64,000 bases of DNA from DASRAA01 sp963814165 (GTDB lineage: Bacteria; Acidobacteriota; Terriglobia; Terriglobales; Acidobacteriaceae): NCBI GenBank assembly GCA_963814165.1, contig CAWFBW010000021.1:186001-250000 (forward strand). The letters run 5' to 3'. The notes below the pieces were generated by a model. That model saw only the letters and a list, made by a program, of their open reading frames with translations, ran no database searches and was not told the origin of the DNA. Every line of letters begins with the position of its first letter. The first letter of the stretch is position 1. A program made the translations under genes and the position numbers. Positions 36,201 through 43,981 of this stretch are shown piece by piece.

Positions 36201-38251
36201 AGTTATCTCGGTCTGACGCAGATCGTCTTCTGCTTTTGCAACCGCGTTCGCATCACTGGGATCGACGAAAATGAACGCAGTCAGAGGCTTGCCGAGTAAT
36301 GGAGTCATCACACGATCGGCTTCGGCAAAAGTATCAGCGACAATAGGCTCGGCCGCGCAGAGGGCCTGGAGCATGTTGGCGTACTGCGAGCCTTGGCCGG
36401 TGTAAAGGAATGCAACCTTGGGAGCCGGACCATGTCCGCGGAAGATGCCTTGCGCGCGTAGCGCCTTCCAGATCGGAGCCTGCTTGGCCTGCAGCGCCTT
36501 GAGTGCAGCGGCTGATTTGGCCGCCAACTCGGATGCGTTGGCGTAATCGATTGCGATCCGCTCAGGCGCGCGCAGGTCGGCATCAGACGGTGCAGCCGGT
36601 GTTGGTGCGCTGCCGCCGGCGGCGGACTTCTGGATCTCGCTCAGTCGCTCGGCCAGTTCAGTCTCGGTGGCAGCACCAACTACTAATGCACCGCGCAACG
36701 GAGTCTTGCGAGCAGGACTCTCCGGAAATCGCGGGAGAACCACTGCTGGCATGCATTGTGACTTCCTTCGCGACCGTGGGCGGCATTGCCGGCACAGCGA
36801 CCGACCGTTTGCCATTTCCGTTGAGCTTTCCGGGAATGTGTTCTTCCAGCACCACGTGGAAGTTGGTGCCACCAAAACCGAAGGCGCTCACGCCGGCACG
36901 GCGTACACCGTCAGCGGGGACCTCCCACGGCTTCAATGTCGGTGTTGACATAAAGCGGGGAGTGAGCGAAGTCAATCTCGGGGCTGGGATGCTCGCAATG
37001 GAGGCTCGGCGGAAGCACCTTGTCGCGCAGTGCGAAGGCGGCTTTCAGGATCCCGGCAGCTCCAGCGGCCCCCTTGAGATGACCGATGTTCGACTTTACC
37101 GAGCCCAGTGCCACGGACCCTGCAGGCAAATTCGCGCTCCTCAGTACATCAACCATGCTCTGCGCTTCAACGATGTCACCGACGCGGGTCGAGGTGCCGT
37201 GACCTTCAATCAGCATCCCCGGCGCCGGCGACACGCCGGCATTCTTCCAAGCGCGCTCGACGCAGAATTTTTGTCCGGTCGGATTTGGCGCCGTGATGCC
37301 CTTACCCTTGCCGTCGCTCGAGCCGCCAATGCCGCGCAGCACGGCATAAATCTTGTCCTCGTCGCGCTCGGCATCGGCCAGACGCTTCATCAGGAAGATC
37401 GCTGCTCCCTCTCCCATCACAAACCCATCGGCGCCCTCGGCGTAAGGGCGAGTACCAGTTCCTGACAGCGCACCGATTTTGCAGAACTTGACGAAAGTCG
37501 GCGCACCCATGTTGCGGTCGATGCCCCCGGTAACTACAACATCGAAATCGTTCTCGATCAGGCCTTCGGCCGCGGATTTGATCGCCGCCATCGCCGATGC
37601 GCAAGCCGCATCGCAGATGTAGTTGGGACCGTGGAAGTTATAGAGGTTGGCGATGCGCCCTGCCATGCAGTTGGCGAGCTCGCCCGGCATCGAGTCTTCC
37701 GTGATGGGGGCAATGAGCTGGGACATGCGCTCGTGAAACTGTTGGGTGATTTCCGCACGCAGCGACTCGGGCAAGGTAGCGAAGCTGGCGGTCTCGGCCA
37801 GCTCTTGTGCGTATTCCGGAAAGAAAACGCGCAAGGAAGTCAGGTAATGCTTCTCGCCCGCCATGGCATTTCCGAGAATCACGGCCGTGCGATCGAGATC
37901 CAGCGGCCGCTTGGGATAGCCGTAGTCCTCGAGCGCTTCGCGGGTGCACGCAACGGCCCACTTCTGCGCCGGGTCCATGGCATCGGCGACCCGCGGAGGA
38001 ATCGGCAACTTCCACTTCATCGGGTCCCACGTGTACTCGCGCACCCATCCGCCAATTTTCGAATAGGACTTATCGGGCGCGTTGGGATCGGCGTCGTAAT
38101 ACAGCGTGGGGTCCCAGCGGTCCGCAGGAACGTCGCTGATGCTGTAGCGGCCGGTCTTTACGTTGTTCCAAAATGCTGGTGCGTTTGGAGCGTCGGGCAG
38201 GATGGCTCCCACCCCCACAATGGCGATGGCTCGATGTGCAGTGTTTTCCAT
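28941..38251 (-). CDS. Giant iterative polyketide/secondary-lipid synthase, KS-AT-KS-ACP5-KR-DH (interrupted by at least seven frameshifts)
   Basis: Read across the frame breaks, this is one 9.3-kb gene for about 3100 residues. Domain order: ketosynthase 1 (36.9-38.25 kb), acyltransferase (35.4-36.5 kb), a second divergent ketosynthase (33.5-35.2 kb), five ACPs in tandem (31.6-33.24 kb), ketoreductase (30.0-31.4 kb) and C-terminal hot-dog dehydratase (28.9-29.85 kb). There is no enoyl reductase and no thioesterase. Tandem ACPs and this order recall PfaA-type and related iterative lipid synthases, but the second KS in the same chain differs from PfaA. The start ATG 38251 has GAGGA upstream. 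Breaks lie near 36935, 36750, 32472, 31862, 31350, 31120, 30650 and 30245. The product is unknown. Confidence 0.85.
30297..31115 (-). CDS. Synthase segment 5: ketoreductase, structural half and first Rossmann strand
   Basis: Contains GAFAPMGGAVVGFTKAYKRE, typical of the non-catalytic subdomain of PKS ketoreductases, then the NADPH-binding VFVVTGAAGSIVSAITADLA. The frame is lost near 30650. The next part (RGERATPALVEKELAALERA up to RIDVLLHAAGLERSHFLPDK) is open in a third frame between about 30245 and 30650. Confidence 0.82.
   Translation of the reverse strand: MRRLHGHVAAPGTFLVSATRLGGQHGYDEAGAFAPMGGAVVGFTKAYKRERPEALVKAVDFEAHRNASDIAQLLVEETLRDPGAVEIGYKNGLRWTVGLREQPVDDGQPGLILNERSVFVVTGAAGSIVSAITADLAAASGGTFYLLDLVPEPDPKIPTWIGSSPTKTASSASCLPAFRRAANGPLQRWLRKNSQLSNARELRSPRSMRFALPAERRTISASISLTQMVSRGSSSGSANRVAASTYCFTPLAWNAATSCPTKTSASSIWCST
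31303..31911 (-). CDS. Synthase segment 4: ACP5 and entry to the ketoreductase
   Basis: ACP5 (about 31605-31820) carries EADLGIDTVKQAEMFAAVRA, again with Thr at the attachment position. A Pro/Ala linker follows, then the first strand of the structural half of the ketoreductase (SRVLVVSDAGGVAE). The frame is lost near 31350. Confidence 0.82.
   Translation of the reverse strand: MRQRSTSKRSRPMWPHAHSDVAATQVPTDESIKETVLQIVAEKTGYPPDMLDLDLDLEADLGIDTVKQAEMFAAVRAAYNIPRDEALKLRDFPTLAHVIQFAQNGLARAALALASTAPAPVEANPVVVPPAAKAPRPAAASFDAANRIPRRMPFPNLRPVLAICKPTEIKLGQGSRVLVVSDAGGVAEVSGAAVGRRRASRS
31605..33240 (-). repeat. Five tandem ACP-encoding repeats
   Basis: Five copies of a carrier-domain unit, spaced about 350-365 bp: ACP1 33010-33240, ACP2 32655-32887, ACP3 32300-32526, ACP4 31945-32163, ACP5 31605-31820. 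Copies 3 and 4 are the most alike in DNA. The attachment-site codon is ACC (33126-33128, 32784-32786) or ACG (32423-32425, 32060-32062, 31717-31719), always Thr. The linkers differ in length and sequence. Confidence 0.88.
31823..32470 (-). CDS. Synthase segment 3: ACP3 (most) and ACP4
   Basis: Two carrier domains with the motif EADLGVDTVKQAEMFAAIRE, separated by an acidic/Thr-Ser-rich linker of about 45 residues. The domains are nearly identical in protein and strongly similar in DNA. Thr replaces the usual phosphopantetheine Ser in both. The frame is lost near 31862; ACP5 continues in the next frame. Confidence 0.85.
   Translation of the reverse strand: MLDLDLDLEADLGVDTVKQAEMFAAIREIYNIPRDENRKLRDYPTLAHVIRFVFENRPDLAKEDAKTQTAAEIPASEIETSSVTQLVTAVSAVQEPAASEGGSVKDRILELVVEKTGYPQDMLDLDLDLEADLGVDTVKQAEMFAAIREIYNIPRDENRKLRDYPTLAHVIRFVYENRPDLAGAALVAPAIDVETKPADVAARSFRCCRNTSSDR
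32427..36875 (-). CDS. Synthase segment 2: acyltransferase, second ketosynthase, ACP1, ACP2 and start of ACP3
   Basis: The true text begins near 36745. The acyltransferase shows VAFLYTGQGSQYANML and the nucleophile Ser in TMGHSLGEYGALVASG, plus the His in VSHAFHTSIVAP. It loads malonyl groups. The second ketosynthase keeps Cys in INSACATTAQAVGLAQDW and Lys/His in ANTKGMTGHAMATG; the middle His lies in an unusual SHETYTPARGG context. An Ala/Pro/Lys-rich linker leads to ACP1 and ACP2. The frame fails in ACP3 near 32472, where one extra C is present compared with the near-identical ACP4 DNA. Confidence 0.88.
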   Translation of the reverse strand: MVAPTSTWCWKNTFPESSTEMANGRSLCRQCRPRSRRKSQCMPAVVLPRFPESPARKTPLRGALVVGAATETELAERLSEIQKSAAGGSAPTPAAPSDADLRAPERIAIDYANASELAAKSAAALKALQAKQAPIWKALRAQGIFRGHGPAPKVAFLYTGQGSQYANMLQALCAAEPIVADTFAEADRVMTPLLGKPLTAFIFVDPSDANAVAKAEDDLRQTEITQPTVLAIDIGITRLLAAYGIQPDMTMGHSLGEYGALVASGSMTFEEALVAVSARGRGMTQVAVEDKGRMAAVFAPLTEVERVLKTVKGYAVIANVNSTGQSVIGGASKAVEEATQIFLQCGFNVVELPVSHAFHTSIVAPASAPLRLMLQRLHLQSPRVPIVANVNGEFYPTGPDVVPQMLDLLSQQVASPVQFVKGLTTLYDAGARVFVEVGPKKALQGFAEDVLGNRGDVVSLFTNHPKLGDIAAFNQALCAMYAAGLGSAEAATSREISATVVTTATIVPATAVVPAATASALVEIPQPIAVAAPATTVVAPASSNGDRYAELGHLFADTLERAGWQIHQCENPAPTTVPIGITGASLGLPGTEHIFDDGNIERILRGDQFIKPIPPQFRRDILGKRITRLVKSESGEARFDAIEDVADVIKLAGRGGAFDLEGEFGVPSDHLAAFDRVTRLAIGAGIDALRDAGIPLVMRYKTTTKGTQLPDRWGLPDAMRDDTGVIFGSAFPGCDSFADIISNYYEDHARREQLASLENMVASVAGTNGHSALAQEVVRKIEELRAEIEKNPYIFDRRFLLRVLAMGHSQFAELIGARGPNTQINSACATTAQAVGLAQDWIRAGRCRRVIVISADDVTSDHMIGWFGAGFLASGTAATDEKVEDAAIPFDRRRHGLIMGMGAAALVVESLDAARERGIQPICEVLGTITANSAFHGTRLDVQHIGQVMEDLVTQVETRSGMTRKEIAPQMVFVSHETYTPARGGSASAEIHALRRIFGESADQIVIANTKGMTGHAMATGIEDVVAVKALETGLLPPVANFKDVDPELGRLNLSSGGAYPVHFALHLGAGFGSQISMILLRWVPTKDGVRRSPNALGYAYRIVDQQVWDTWMTKMVGRPAAELEVVNRTLRVRDHGLSARAAEVATESAKDNKPVPAPTAKIPALPQSKPATVAAKLAPPAPRAEPVKAAPQVHAGATATVASTLLPKPTASTESVKDRVLALVAEKTGYPVDMLDLDLDLEADLGVDTVKQAEVFAAIREDYGIARDDQIKLRDYPTLAHVIRFVNERRPDATVTASPVVAAAEQQETTKLTAPVSETVAEPSGVGDAVKERILDLAVEKTGYPRDMLDLDLDLEADLGVDTVKQAEMFAAIRETYNIPRDENRKLRDYPTLAHVIQFVYEKRPDLVPAVASATANVEVPANPEPTVTPEATVAAPIDPSQSGPESDTVKERILALIVEKTGYPQGHAGPRSRPGSRSWS
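36911..38251 (-). CDS. Synthase segment 1: ketosynthase 1
   Basis: This open segment encodes the first ketosynthase: IAIVGVGAILPDAPNAPAFW at the N-terminus, the nucleophile Cys in CDAACASAMAAIKSA, His in LIEGHGTSTRVGD and His in KSNIGHLKGAAGAAG, so all three catalytic residues are present. It condenses malonyl units onto the growing chain. After YVNTDI the frame breaks near 36935; the domain end (SAFGFGGTNFHVVLEEH) continues in another frame up to about 36750. Confidence 0.9.
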   Translation of the reverse strand: MENTAHRAIAIVGVGAILPDAPNAPAFWNNVKTGRYSISDVPADRWDPTLYYDADPNAPDKSYSKIGGWVREYTWDPMKWKLPIPPRVADAMDPAQKWAVACTREALEDYGYPKRPLDLDRTAVILGNAMAGEKHYLTSLRVFFPEYAQELAETASFATLPESLRAEITQQFHERMSQLIAPITEDSMPGELANCMAGRIANLYNFHGPNYICDAACASAMAAIKSAAEGLIENDFDVVVTGGIDRNMGAPTFVKFCKIGALSGTGTRPYAEGADGFVMGEGAAIFLMKRLADAERDEDKIYAVLRGIGGSSDGKGKGITAPNPTGQKFCVERAWKNAGVSPAPGMLIEGHGTSTRVGDIVEAQSMVDVLRSANLPAGSVALGSVKSNIGHLKGAAGAAGILKAAFALRDKVLPPSLHCEHPSPEIDFAHSPLYVNTDIEAVGGPR

Positions 38252-38321
38252 GACAACATTCCTCTTCGCGCGGAGCATGTGCCTGCGAAGTGAGAGGAGG
38301 GCAGACACATGCTCCACGGGT

Positions 38322-40020
38322 CTAACTGTGGAGGGCTACTTCCTTGAGCTGTTCGACTTGACGTTTCTGTGTACGGCCATACAGCACGTCAGCCACGTAA
38401 TCCATGTCAGCGACGAGGCCGGCTTGCGCCCGATGGATCGCCGAGAATCCTAGAGCCTCTTCAAACTGCGGAATTTCTGCATCGGTCACGCCACCTGCCC
38501 CCGACAATCCAACGTAAGCCATCGTTCGCGACCTTCATCGCGGCCTCGCGCGCAAAAATCCTGCTGATCGCAGCCATCGCGGCCGCGTCGAAGCGATCGT
38601 TTGCTTTCTCGTTGAGCCGGCCTTCGGCCACGAGCGCTGCCCGCCGGGCCAGAGTCGCGGCAGCTTCTGCGTAAGCGATCCACTCGCCGATGCGCAACAA
38701 AATGTGTTGATAGCGTGTCAATCGGCCCGCGCGAGCCTTTTCCATGACTTCTGCGAGAGCGTGGAGCGCCAGCGCCGCTACGTCAGCCCCAACATTCGGG
38801 TGTGCTGCATGCAGCAACTCAGCCTGTTTCGCGCGCTCGTGATAGTGCTGCCCACGCGTCTTCAGGTGAAGCTGCCAGCGGTCACGGCTGATGGTCATCT
38901 CCATGATTTCGGAAGTGCCTTCGTAGATCGTCGTGATGCGCACGTCGCGCTTGATCTTCTCCACCATGTACTCGTGTGTGTAGCCATAGCCACCCAGCGC
39001 CTGAATGCTGGCTTCGGCAGCCGTGTTACCCGCCTCGGTGGACAGGTACTTGGCGATTGCGCCCTCGGTATTCAGGCTGCCTTCGCCCGCGTCTATGCGT
39101 TCGGCCGTCTCCTCGATGAAGGCACGGCCCGCCTCCAGCCGCACGACGTTAGGAACGATCAGCTTGTGGGTGTAACCCTGCTTCTCTGACAGCGGCGAAC
39201 CGGCCTGGATGCGTTTGGTGGAGTACGGAATCGCGCGATCCAGCGCGGACCATCCTGCGCCAAGTCCGAAGGCCGCTACCATCAATCGTGTGTAACCGAA
39301 TACGGCCTGCGCCTGAATCAGTCCTTGACCCTCTACGCCGCCGATCAGCCGGTCGGCATCGACGTAGGTATCGACGAACGAAAGGGCCGCCGTATTGCTC
39401 AGACGGATGCCGTGCTTGTTCTCCGGCTTGTCGTGAGAGAACCCTTTCGCGCCTTTCTCCACCACGAACCAACTCGGACCGCTCGGTGTATTCGCCAACA
39501 CTGTGTACAGGTCGGCGATTCCGCCATTGCTGATCCACTGCTTGCTGCCATTGATCTTGTACCCGACTACCTTGCCGTCCTGCATGACGCGATCGGCGGT
39601 AGTCTTCAGCGAGCCCAGGTCGCTGCCGGCTTCCGGCTCAGTAGCGCCGTAGGCAAACAGCACGCCTTCATCGGCAATCCGGCTGAGCCAATGCTTCTTC
39701 TGCTCGGGAGTGGCGCCGACCGTAATGGGATCGCTGCCCAGAAACGTGGCAAACAAGGACGTAGCCAGGCCAAGATCGATGCGGGCCATCTCTTCGCAGA
39801 TGAGGTAAACATCGAAGGTGCTCCCGCCCAGACCGCCGTACTCTTCGGGAATGAACAGCAGTTGAATTCCGAGTTGATCTGGGTCGCACATGGTATGGAC
39901 GATCTCTTCCGGGCACTCGTCGCGTTCGTCGAGTTCGATCAGTACGTCGTCCGGCAGCCGCTTCTTGCCGAAGTCCCGCAGCGACTTCAAGCTGAGCTTT
40001 AACGTTTTCTTGTTAATCAT
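38322..40020 (-). CDS. Acyl-CoA dehydrogenase (one frameshift near the 3' end)
   Basis: An FAD enzyme that introduces, or in reverse reduces, the alpha-beta double bond of an acyl thioester. Signatures are AYGATEPEAGSDLGSLKTTA, IKINGSKQWISNG-like KINGSKQWISNGG, and ASIQALGGYGYTHEYMVEKI with the catalytic Glu in ITTIYEGTSEIMEMTI. The open frame ends at 38461, but the expected C-terminus (AYVGLSGAGGVTDAEIPQFE, ending QLKEVALHS) is in another frame to 38322, with the break near 38520. The reconstructed length is about 565 residues, which includes an extra C-terminal helical domain. It lies between etfA and the synthase gene and is probably cotranscribed with them. Confidence 0.92.
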
Positions 40021-40036
40021 TGATAATGCCTCACAT

Positions 40037-41029
40037 TTACCGGGACACTTGCGCGCCCTTCGCTTCTCGTACTTTGTTGGTCAACTCAGGCAGAAATTCC
40101 AGGACGTCGGCGACGATGCCCACGTCAGCCACCTGAAAGATCGGCGCTTTGGGGTTCTTGTTGATGGCGACGATGAACGGGTTGCCTTTGAGTCCAGCCA
40201 GATGCTGGAACGACCCGCTGATGCCGCAGGCGAGATAGATTTTCGGCTTCACCGTCTGGCCCGAAGAGCCGACCTGTCGCGACTTGGGTAGCCACTTCGC
40301 ATCGACCACCGGACGCGAGCAGCTCACGGCCGCACCGAGCGCGTCAGCCAACTCCTGCGCGATGGCAACGTTGTCTTGTTCCTGAAAGCCGCGACCGATC
40401 GATACCAGTACCGGCTCTTTTGTAATATCCACATCGCCCGTTTCCGCGATAACCGTCTCAAGGTAGCGGCGTCTCGCTGAGAGCGCGCCGACTTCCGCTG
40501 ACTTATCGACGACCATGCCATTGGCCGCCACGCCCTCGACCGGCTTGAACGCTCCCGGACGCACATTGATCACCGCGCCCGATGAAATGTCGCAGCGCAC
40601 ATGAGTGCTCACCTGTCCGCCGAATTCCTGGCGAACGACTTTGAGCGCAGCGTCCCCGACTCCATCAATGCCCACTACGTCGGAAACGAATGCGCCCTTG
40701 AGCTTGATAGACAGCCCGGGCCCCAGATCAATCCCAAAGTGGTTGTGCGTAACTAGCACAACACTGCCCGCCGGAATGATTTTCACCAGCGCCGCACGGA
40801 CCAGATCAGCATTCGGATAGGCGAGGGCTTCATTCGCAATCTTCCACACTTCGGCGTAGGACGCGCGCAGGCTTTCACAGACTGCGTCAAGTTCCGCACC
40901 CGTGCCGGTAACGACAGCCGTCGGAGACGCTGCGGAATCGATTGTTTTCGCAGCGGCCAATAGCTCGGCGGCTGAATCATCGGCGACTCCACCCTTGTGC
41001 GCGATGTAGGCAAATATCCGGGTTGTCAT
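40037..41029 (-). CDS. etfA: Electron transfer flavoprotein alpha subunit
   Basis: The FAD-binding subunit of ETF takes electrons from acyl-CoA dehydrogenases. The 330-residue protein has the N-terminal FixB-like fold (RIFAYIAHKGGVADDSAA) and the C-terminal FAD domain with SRPVVDAKWLPKSRQVGSSG, KPKIYLACGISGSFQH and VAINKNPKAPIFQVADVG. It is intact, overlaps etfB by 4 bases and is followed by the acyl-CoA dehydrogenase gene 16 bases downstream. Confidence 0.95.
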   Translation of the reverse strand: MTTRIFAYIAHKGGVADDSAAELLAAAKTIDSAASPTAVVTGTGAELDAVCESLRASYAEVWKIANEALAYPNADLVRAALVKIIPAGSVVLVTHNHFGIDLGPGLSIKLKGAFVSDVVGIDGVGDAALKVVRQEFGGQVSTHVRCDISSGAVINVRPGAFKPVEGVAANGMVVDKSAEVGALSARRRYLETVIAETGDVDITKEPVLVSIGRGFQEQDNVAIAQELADALGAAVSCSRPVVDAKWLPKSRQVGSSGQTVKPKIYLACGISGSFQHLAGLKGNPFIVAINKNPKAPIFQVADVGIVADVLEFLPELTNKVREAKGAQVSR

Positions 41030-41818
41030 TGCAAACCTCCCTTGGCTTTCATCAGCTCAATGAGCTTGTCGGCGATTTCTTCGTTGTCTCCCTGCAGAAT
41101 CTCCGCGCCTTTACCCAACACGGGCACAAAGTAGTCCTCGCGCTTCACTCTTGCGGCCGCTTCTCCCACGGACGGCCTTGTCAACTCCGAGATCGGCTGC
41201 GCCGTAGGTAGGAACTTCCAATGACGCCGCCTGCCGGATGCCCCGCATCCCGACATAGCGCGGCTCGTTGATGCCGGTCTGGATCGAAAGCACGCAGGGG
41301 AGATCGATCTCGTTCATCTCTCGGTTGCCGCCTTCAATCTCGCGGCCAACCTTTAGCTTCGTGCCGTCGGCAACCTCGATGGAATTCACCAGCGACGCGA
41401 ACGGGTAATCGAGCATCGCGGCCAGCATCCCGCCCACCTGCGCGCCACCGTCTTCGGCCTGCACGCCGGTCAGGATGAGGTCGTACTTCCCTTTCTGCAC
41501 AAAGCCTTTCAGGACGGTCGCGATGCCCTTGCCGTCCGATCCGCTGAATGCCTCATCGGAGAGCAGCACGCCATGGTTCGCACCCATGGCCAGTTCCCGC
41601 CTCAGGATTTCCTCGTCCTCTTCTGTGCCGACTGTTGCGACCGTGACGTTTCCGCCAACCTTTGCGACAATCTGCAGTGCCTCTTCGACTGCATAGTTAT
41701 CGGGTTCGTTGATCGAATACACCAGGTCGTCGCGCTCAATATCGTTTCCCGCACTGTTGAGCTGGATCTCATTCTCCGAAGTGTCGGGCACTCTTCTTGC
41801 GCAAACTAGAATTTCCAC
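41026..41818 (-). CDS. etfB: Electron transfer flavoprotein beta subunit (one frameshift)
   Basis: Partner of EtfA that binds AMP. Family marks are ILVCARRVPDTSENEIQLN, INEPDNYAVEEALQIVAKVG, GVQAEDGGAQVGGMLAAMLD and VLSIQTGINEPRYVGMRGI. The frame breaks near 41175; the C-terminus (SVGEAAARVKREDYFVPVLG, ending KAKGGLQ) is open in the next frame to 41026. Reconstructed length is about 264 residues, the usual size. CAGGAG precedes the ATG at 41818. Confidence 0.93.
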
Positions 41819-41851
41819 GTTGAATCTCCTGAACTAGACATTGCGCAGATT

Positions 41852-43981
41852 TCACGCATTCGCATGAGTCAGCGCTTGCTCATCGCGTTCCTTGCTCGTC
41901 GCTGGCGGACTCCGCCGCACGATGTGCTGGTCCACTAGTTCCGCGAGGTCGATCGCCGCCATCTTTCCTTCCATCCCTGAAACCTTGATCGCATCTTCGA
42001 TATTCACCATGCAGAACGGGCAAGCCGTGACGATCACGTTGGCTCCCGCTTCGGCCGCCATCTGCACCCGTTTCACGCCCATCCGCTCGTCTTCTTGCGG
42101 CTCGTAGAACAACATCAGTCCCCCGCCGCCGCAACAGAACGACCTGTCGCGGCACCGGCTCATCTCCACACGATTCAGGCCCGGAATGGCATCGAGTACC
42201 TCGCGCGGATCGTCATAGACCTGATTGTGGCGTCCCAGATAGCAAGGATCGTGATAGGCGTACACCTTGCCTGCGCTCTCGACATGATTCAGCTTGAGTC
42301 TTCCCGATCTCACCTCGCGCGCAATCACCTGGCTGATGTGCTCCACCGGGGGCAGGTCTTTGTAGTCATGCTTCAGCGCGTTGTAGGCGTGTGGGTCGGA
42401 GGTGACAATTCGCTGCACACCCGATTCCTTGATGGCATCGGTGTTGTGGTCGCGCAGCGCCTGGAACAACATCTCTTCGCCAAAGCGTCGCACGTCATGG
42501 CCGCTGTCTTTTTCGGCAGCACCAAGAATTCCGAATCTTTCGCCCGTGGCGGCCAGAATTCTCGCAGTCGCTTTCCCAATGGCCTGGATGCGGTCGTCGT
42601 ACGACGTGATGCTGTCGACGAAATACAGCGTCTCGACTGCAGTGTCGCCATTCAGGATCGTGACGTCGCAGGTCTGCTGGAACTCTTTCTCCTTGGTCCA
42701 GTCCGCCTTCTTCTTTTCCAGCTTGCCGTACGGATTGCCGCGGCTCTCCAGCGCCTTGAGCGCTTTCTGAATGGACTTGGGCACGTTTCCGTCATCAACC
42801 ATGCCGCGCCGCAAGTCGACGATCTTGTCGATGTACTCAATCAACAGCGGACATTCTTCTTCACATGCGCCGCACGTCGTGCAAGACCAGATTTCGTCTT
42901 CTGAATAAATGCCACCGATCAGGGCATGACTGTTGCTTGAACCGCCAAACACTGGAAAATGCTGGAAGACGTAATCTCGCGCCTTGATGCTTATGAACCG
43001 CGGCGAGAGCGGACGTCCGACCGCGTTCGCTGGGCAATTGTCGGAGCACCTACCACAATCGGCGCACGAGTAGAAGTCGAGCATATGCTTCCACGTGAAG
43101 TCTTCGAACTTCTTCACACCGAACGATTTCACCTGATCAAGCTGCTCGTCACTGACACCCCAGCGCACCGGCTTCACGGTCCCGCGGTCGAGCTTCGCGA
43201 AGAACACATTGAAGAGCGACGTCTCTACGTGGAACTGGATTCCGAACGGCCTGTAGCACAGCAGGAAGTAAAAGGTGAGCACATCGACGACGTATGCGCC
43301 AAGGTGCACGCTCCACAGCGTCGAAAGCGACCAGGCCCCAAAGACGTCCTGCAGGATCCACGGCAGCGAGAGTATCGGCAGAAACTCGGGCACCCGGCCC
43401 TGTTGACCCTGAATCGCAGCCCGGCTGGCCTCAAACAGACTCTCCGAGAACATCAGCAGGGCGATCAACGCCAACAGGAAGATGGCGTCAACCGCGTGTC
43501 CCTTGCCATACTTCGCCGGAACCTGGTAGCGAGCGGGCTTGAATACGATGCGCCGAATTGCCGCCGCTGACACTGCGAGAAATACGATTGTCGCCGCGTA
43601 GGCCGCGATTGTGTCATACGTCCGTCCAATCGCTCCTGTAGCGGCAAAGTCATCGGACAATCCGAATAAAAGAAGGTAGAATGCCCGCGTCGCCAGTATC
43701 AAGAAGCCGGCGAAGATCAGAAGATGCAGCGTTCCCGCAATCCGATACCGCGGGTGCTTCCACTGCCCGAACCAGTACTGCAACACTCGTTGCGCCCGCA
43801 GCCATGGCCGGTCAAAACGGATATCGCGCTCGCCACGAGCCAGTGGCGCGAAGCGCTTGACGACGATGTATGCGAAACAGGAGAGCCCGAGGAGCTGAAT
43901 CAGTGAGGTCAGTTCAAGCAGGGAAAACCCGCGGTATAACTCGTGCGTGAAAATCAGCATTCCTGCCAACATGCGTAGCAT
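41852..43981 (-). CDS. Membrane-bound FeS oxidoreductase, probable ETF:quinone oxidoreductase (DUF224/CCG type)
   Basis: The first gene of the lipid operon. The N-terminal half (residues about 15-270) has five or six membrane helices of the NarI-like type. Two 4Fe-4S motifs follow (CADCGRCSDNCPANAVGRPL and CTTCGACEEECPLLIEYI). The C-terminus has two CCG-type domains, the second with YHDPCYLGRHNQVYDDP, RDRSFCCGGGGLMLFYEP and VTACPFCMVNIEDA. Proteins of this class carry electrons between ETF and menaquinone in bacteria that lack the mitochondrial-type enzyme. Its place directly before etfBA and an acyl-CoA dehydrogenase supports that role. It has 709 residues and is intact. Confidence 0.88.
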   Translation of the reverse strand: MLRMLAGMLIFTHELYRGFSLLELTSLIQLLGLSCFAYIVVKRFAPLARGERDIRFDRPWLRAQRVLQYWFGQWKHPRYRIAGTLHLLIFAGFLILATRAFYLLLFGLSDDFAATGAIGRTYDTIAAYAATIVFLAVSAAAIRRIVFKPARYQVPAKYGKGHAVDAIFLLALIALLMFSESLFEASRAAIQGQQGRVPEFLPILSLPWILQDVFGAWSLSTLWSVHLGAYVVDVLTFYFLLCYRPFGIQFHVETSLFNVFFAKLDRGTVKPVRWGVSDEQLDQVKSFGVKKFEDFTWKHMLDFYSCADCGRCSDNCPANAVGRPLSPRFISIKARDYVFQHFPVFGGSSNSHALIGGIYSEDEIWSCTTCGACEEECPLLIEYIDKIVDLRRGMVDDGNVPKSIQKALKALESRGNPYGKLEKKKADWTKEKEFQQTCDVTILNGDTAVETLYFVDSITSYDDRIQAIGKATARILAATGERFGILGAAEKDSGHDVRRFGEEMLFQALRDHNTDAIKESGVQRIVTSDPHAYNALKHDYKDLPPVEHISQVIAREVRSGRLKLNHVESAGKVYAYHDPCYLGRHNQVYDDPREVLDAIPGLNRVEMSRCRDRSFCCGGGGLMLFYEPQEDERMGVKRVQMAAEAGANVIVTACPFCMVNIEDAIKVSGMEGKMAAIDLAELVDQHIVRRSPPATSKERDEQALTHANA

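Noticed and set aside
28941..38251. Direct naming of the synthase as PfaA (EPA/DHA synthase).
   Set aside because: The second KS in the same chain, the D-T-V-K-Q carrier motif and the absence of PfaB, PfaC and PfaD genes do not fit.
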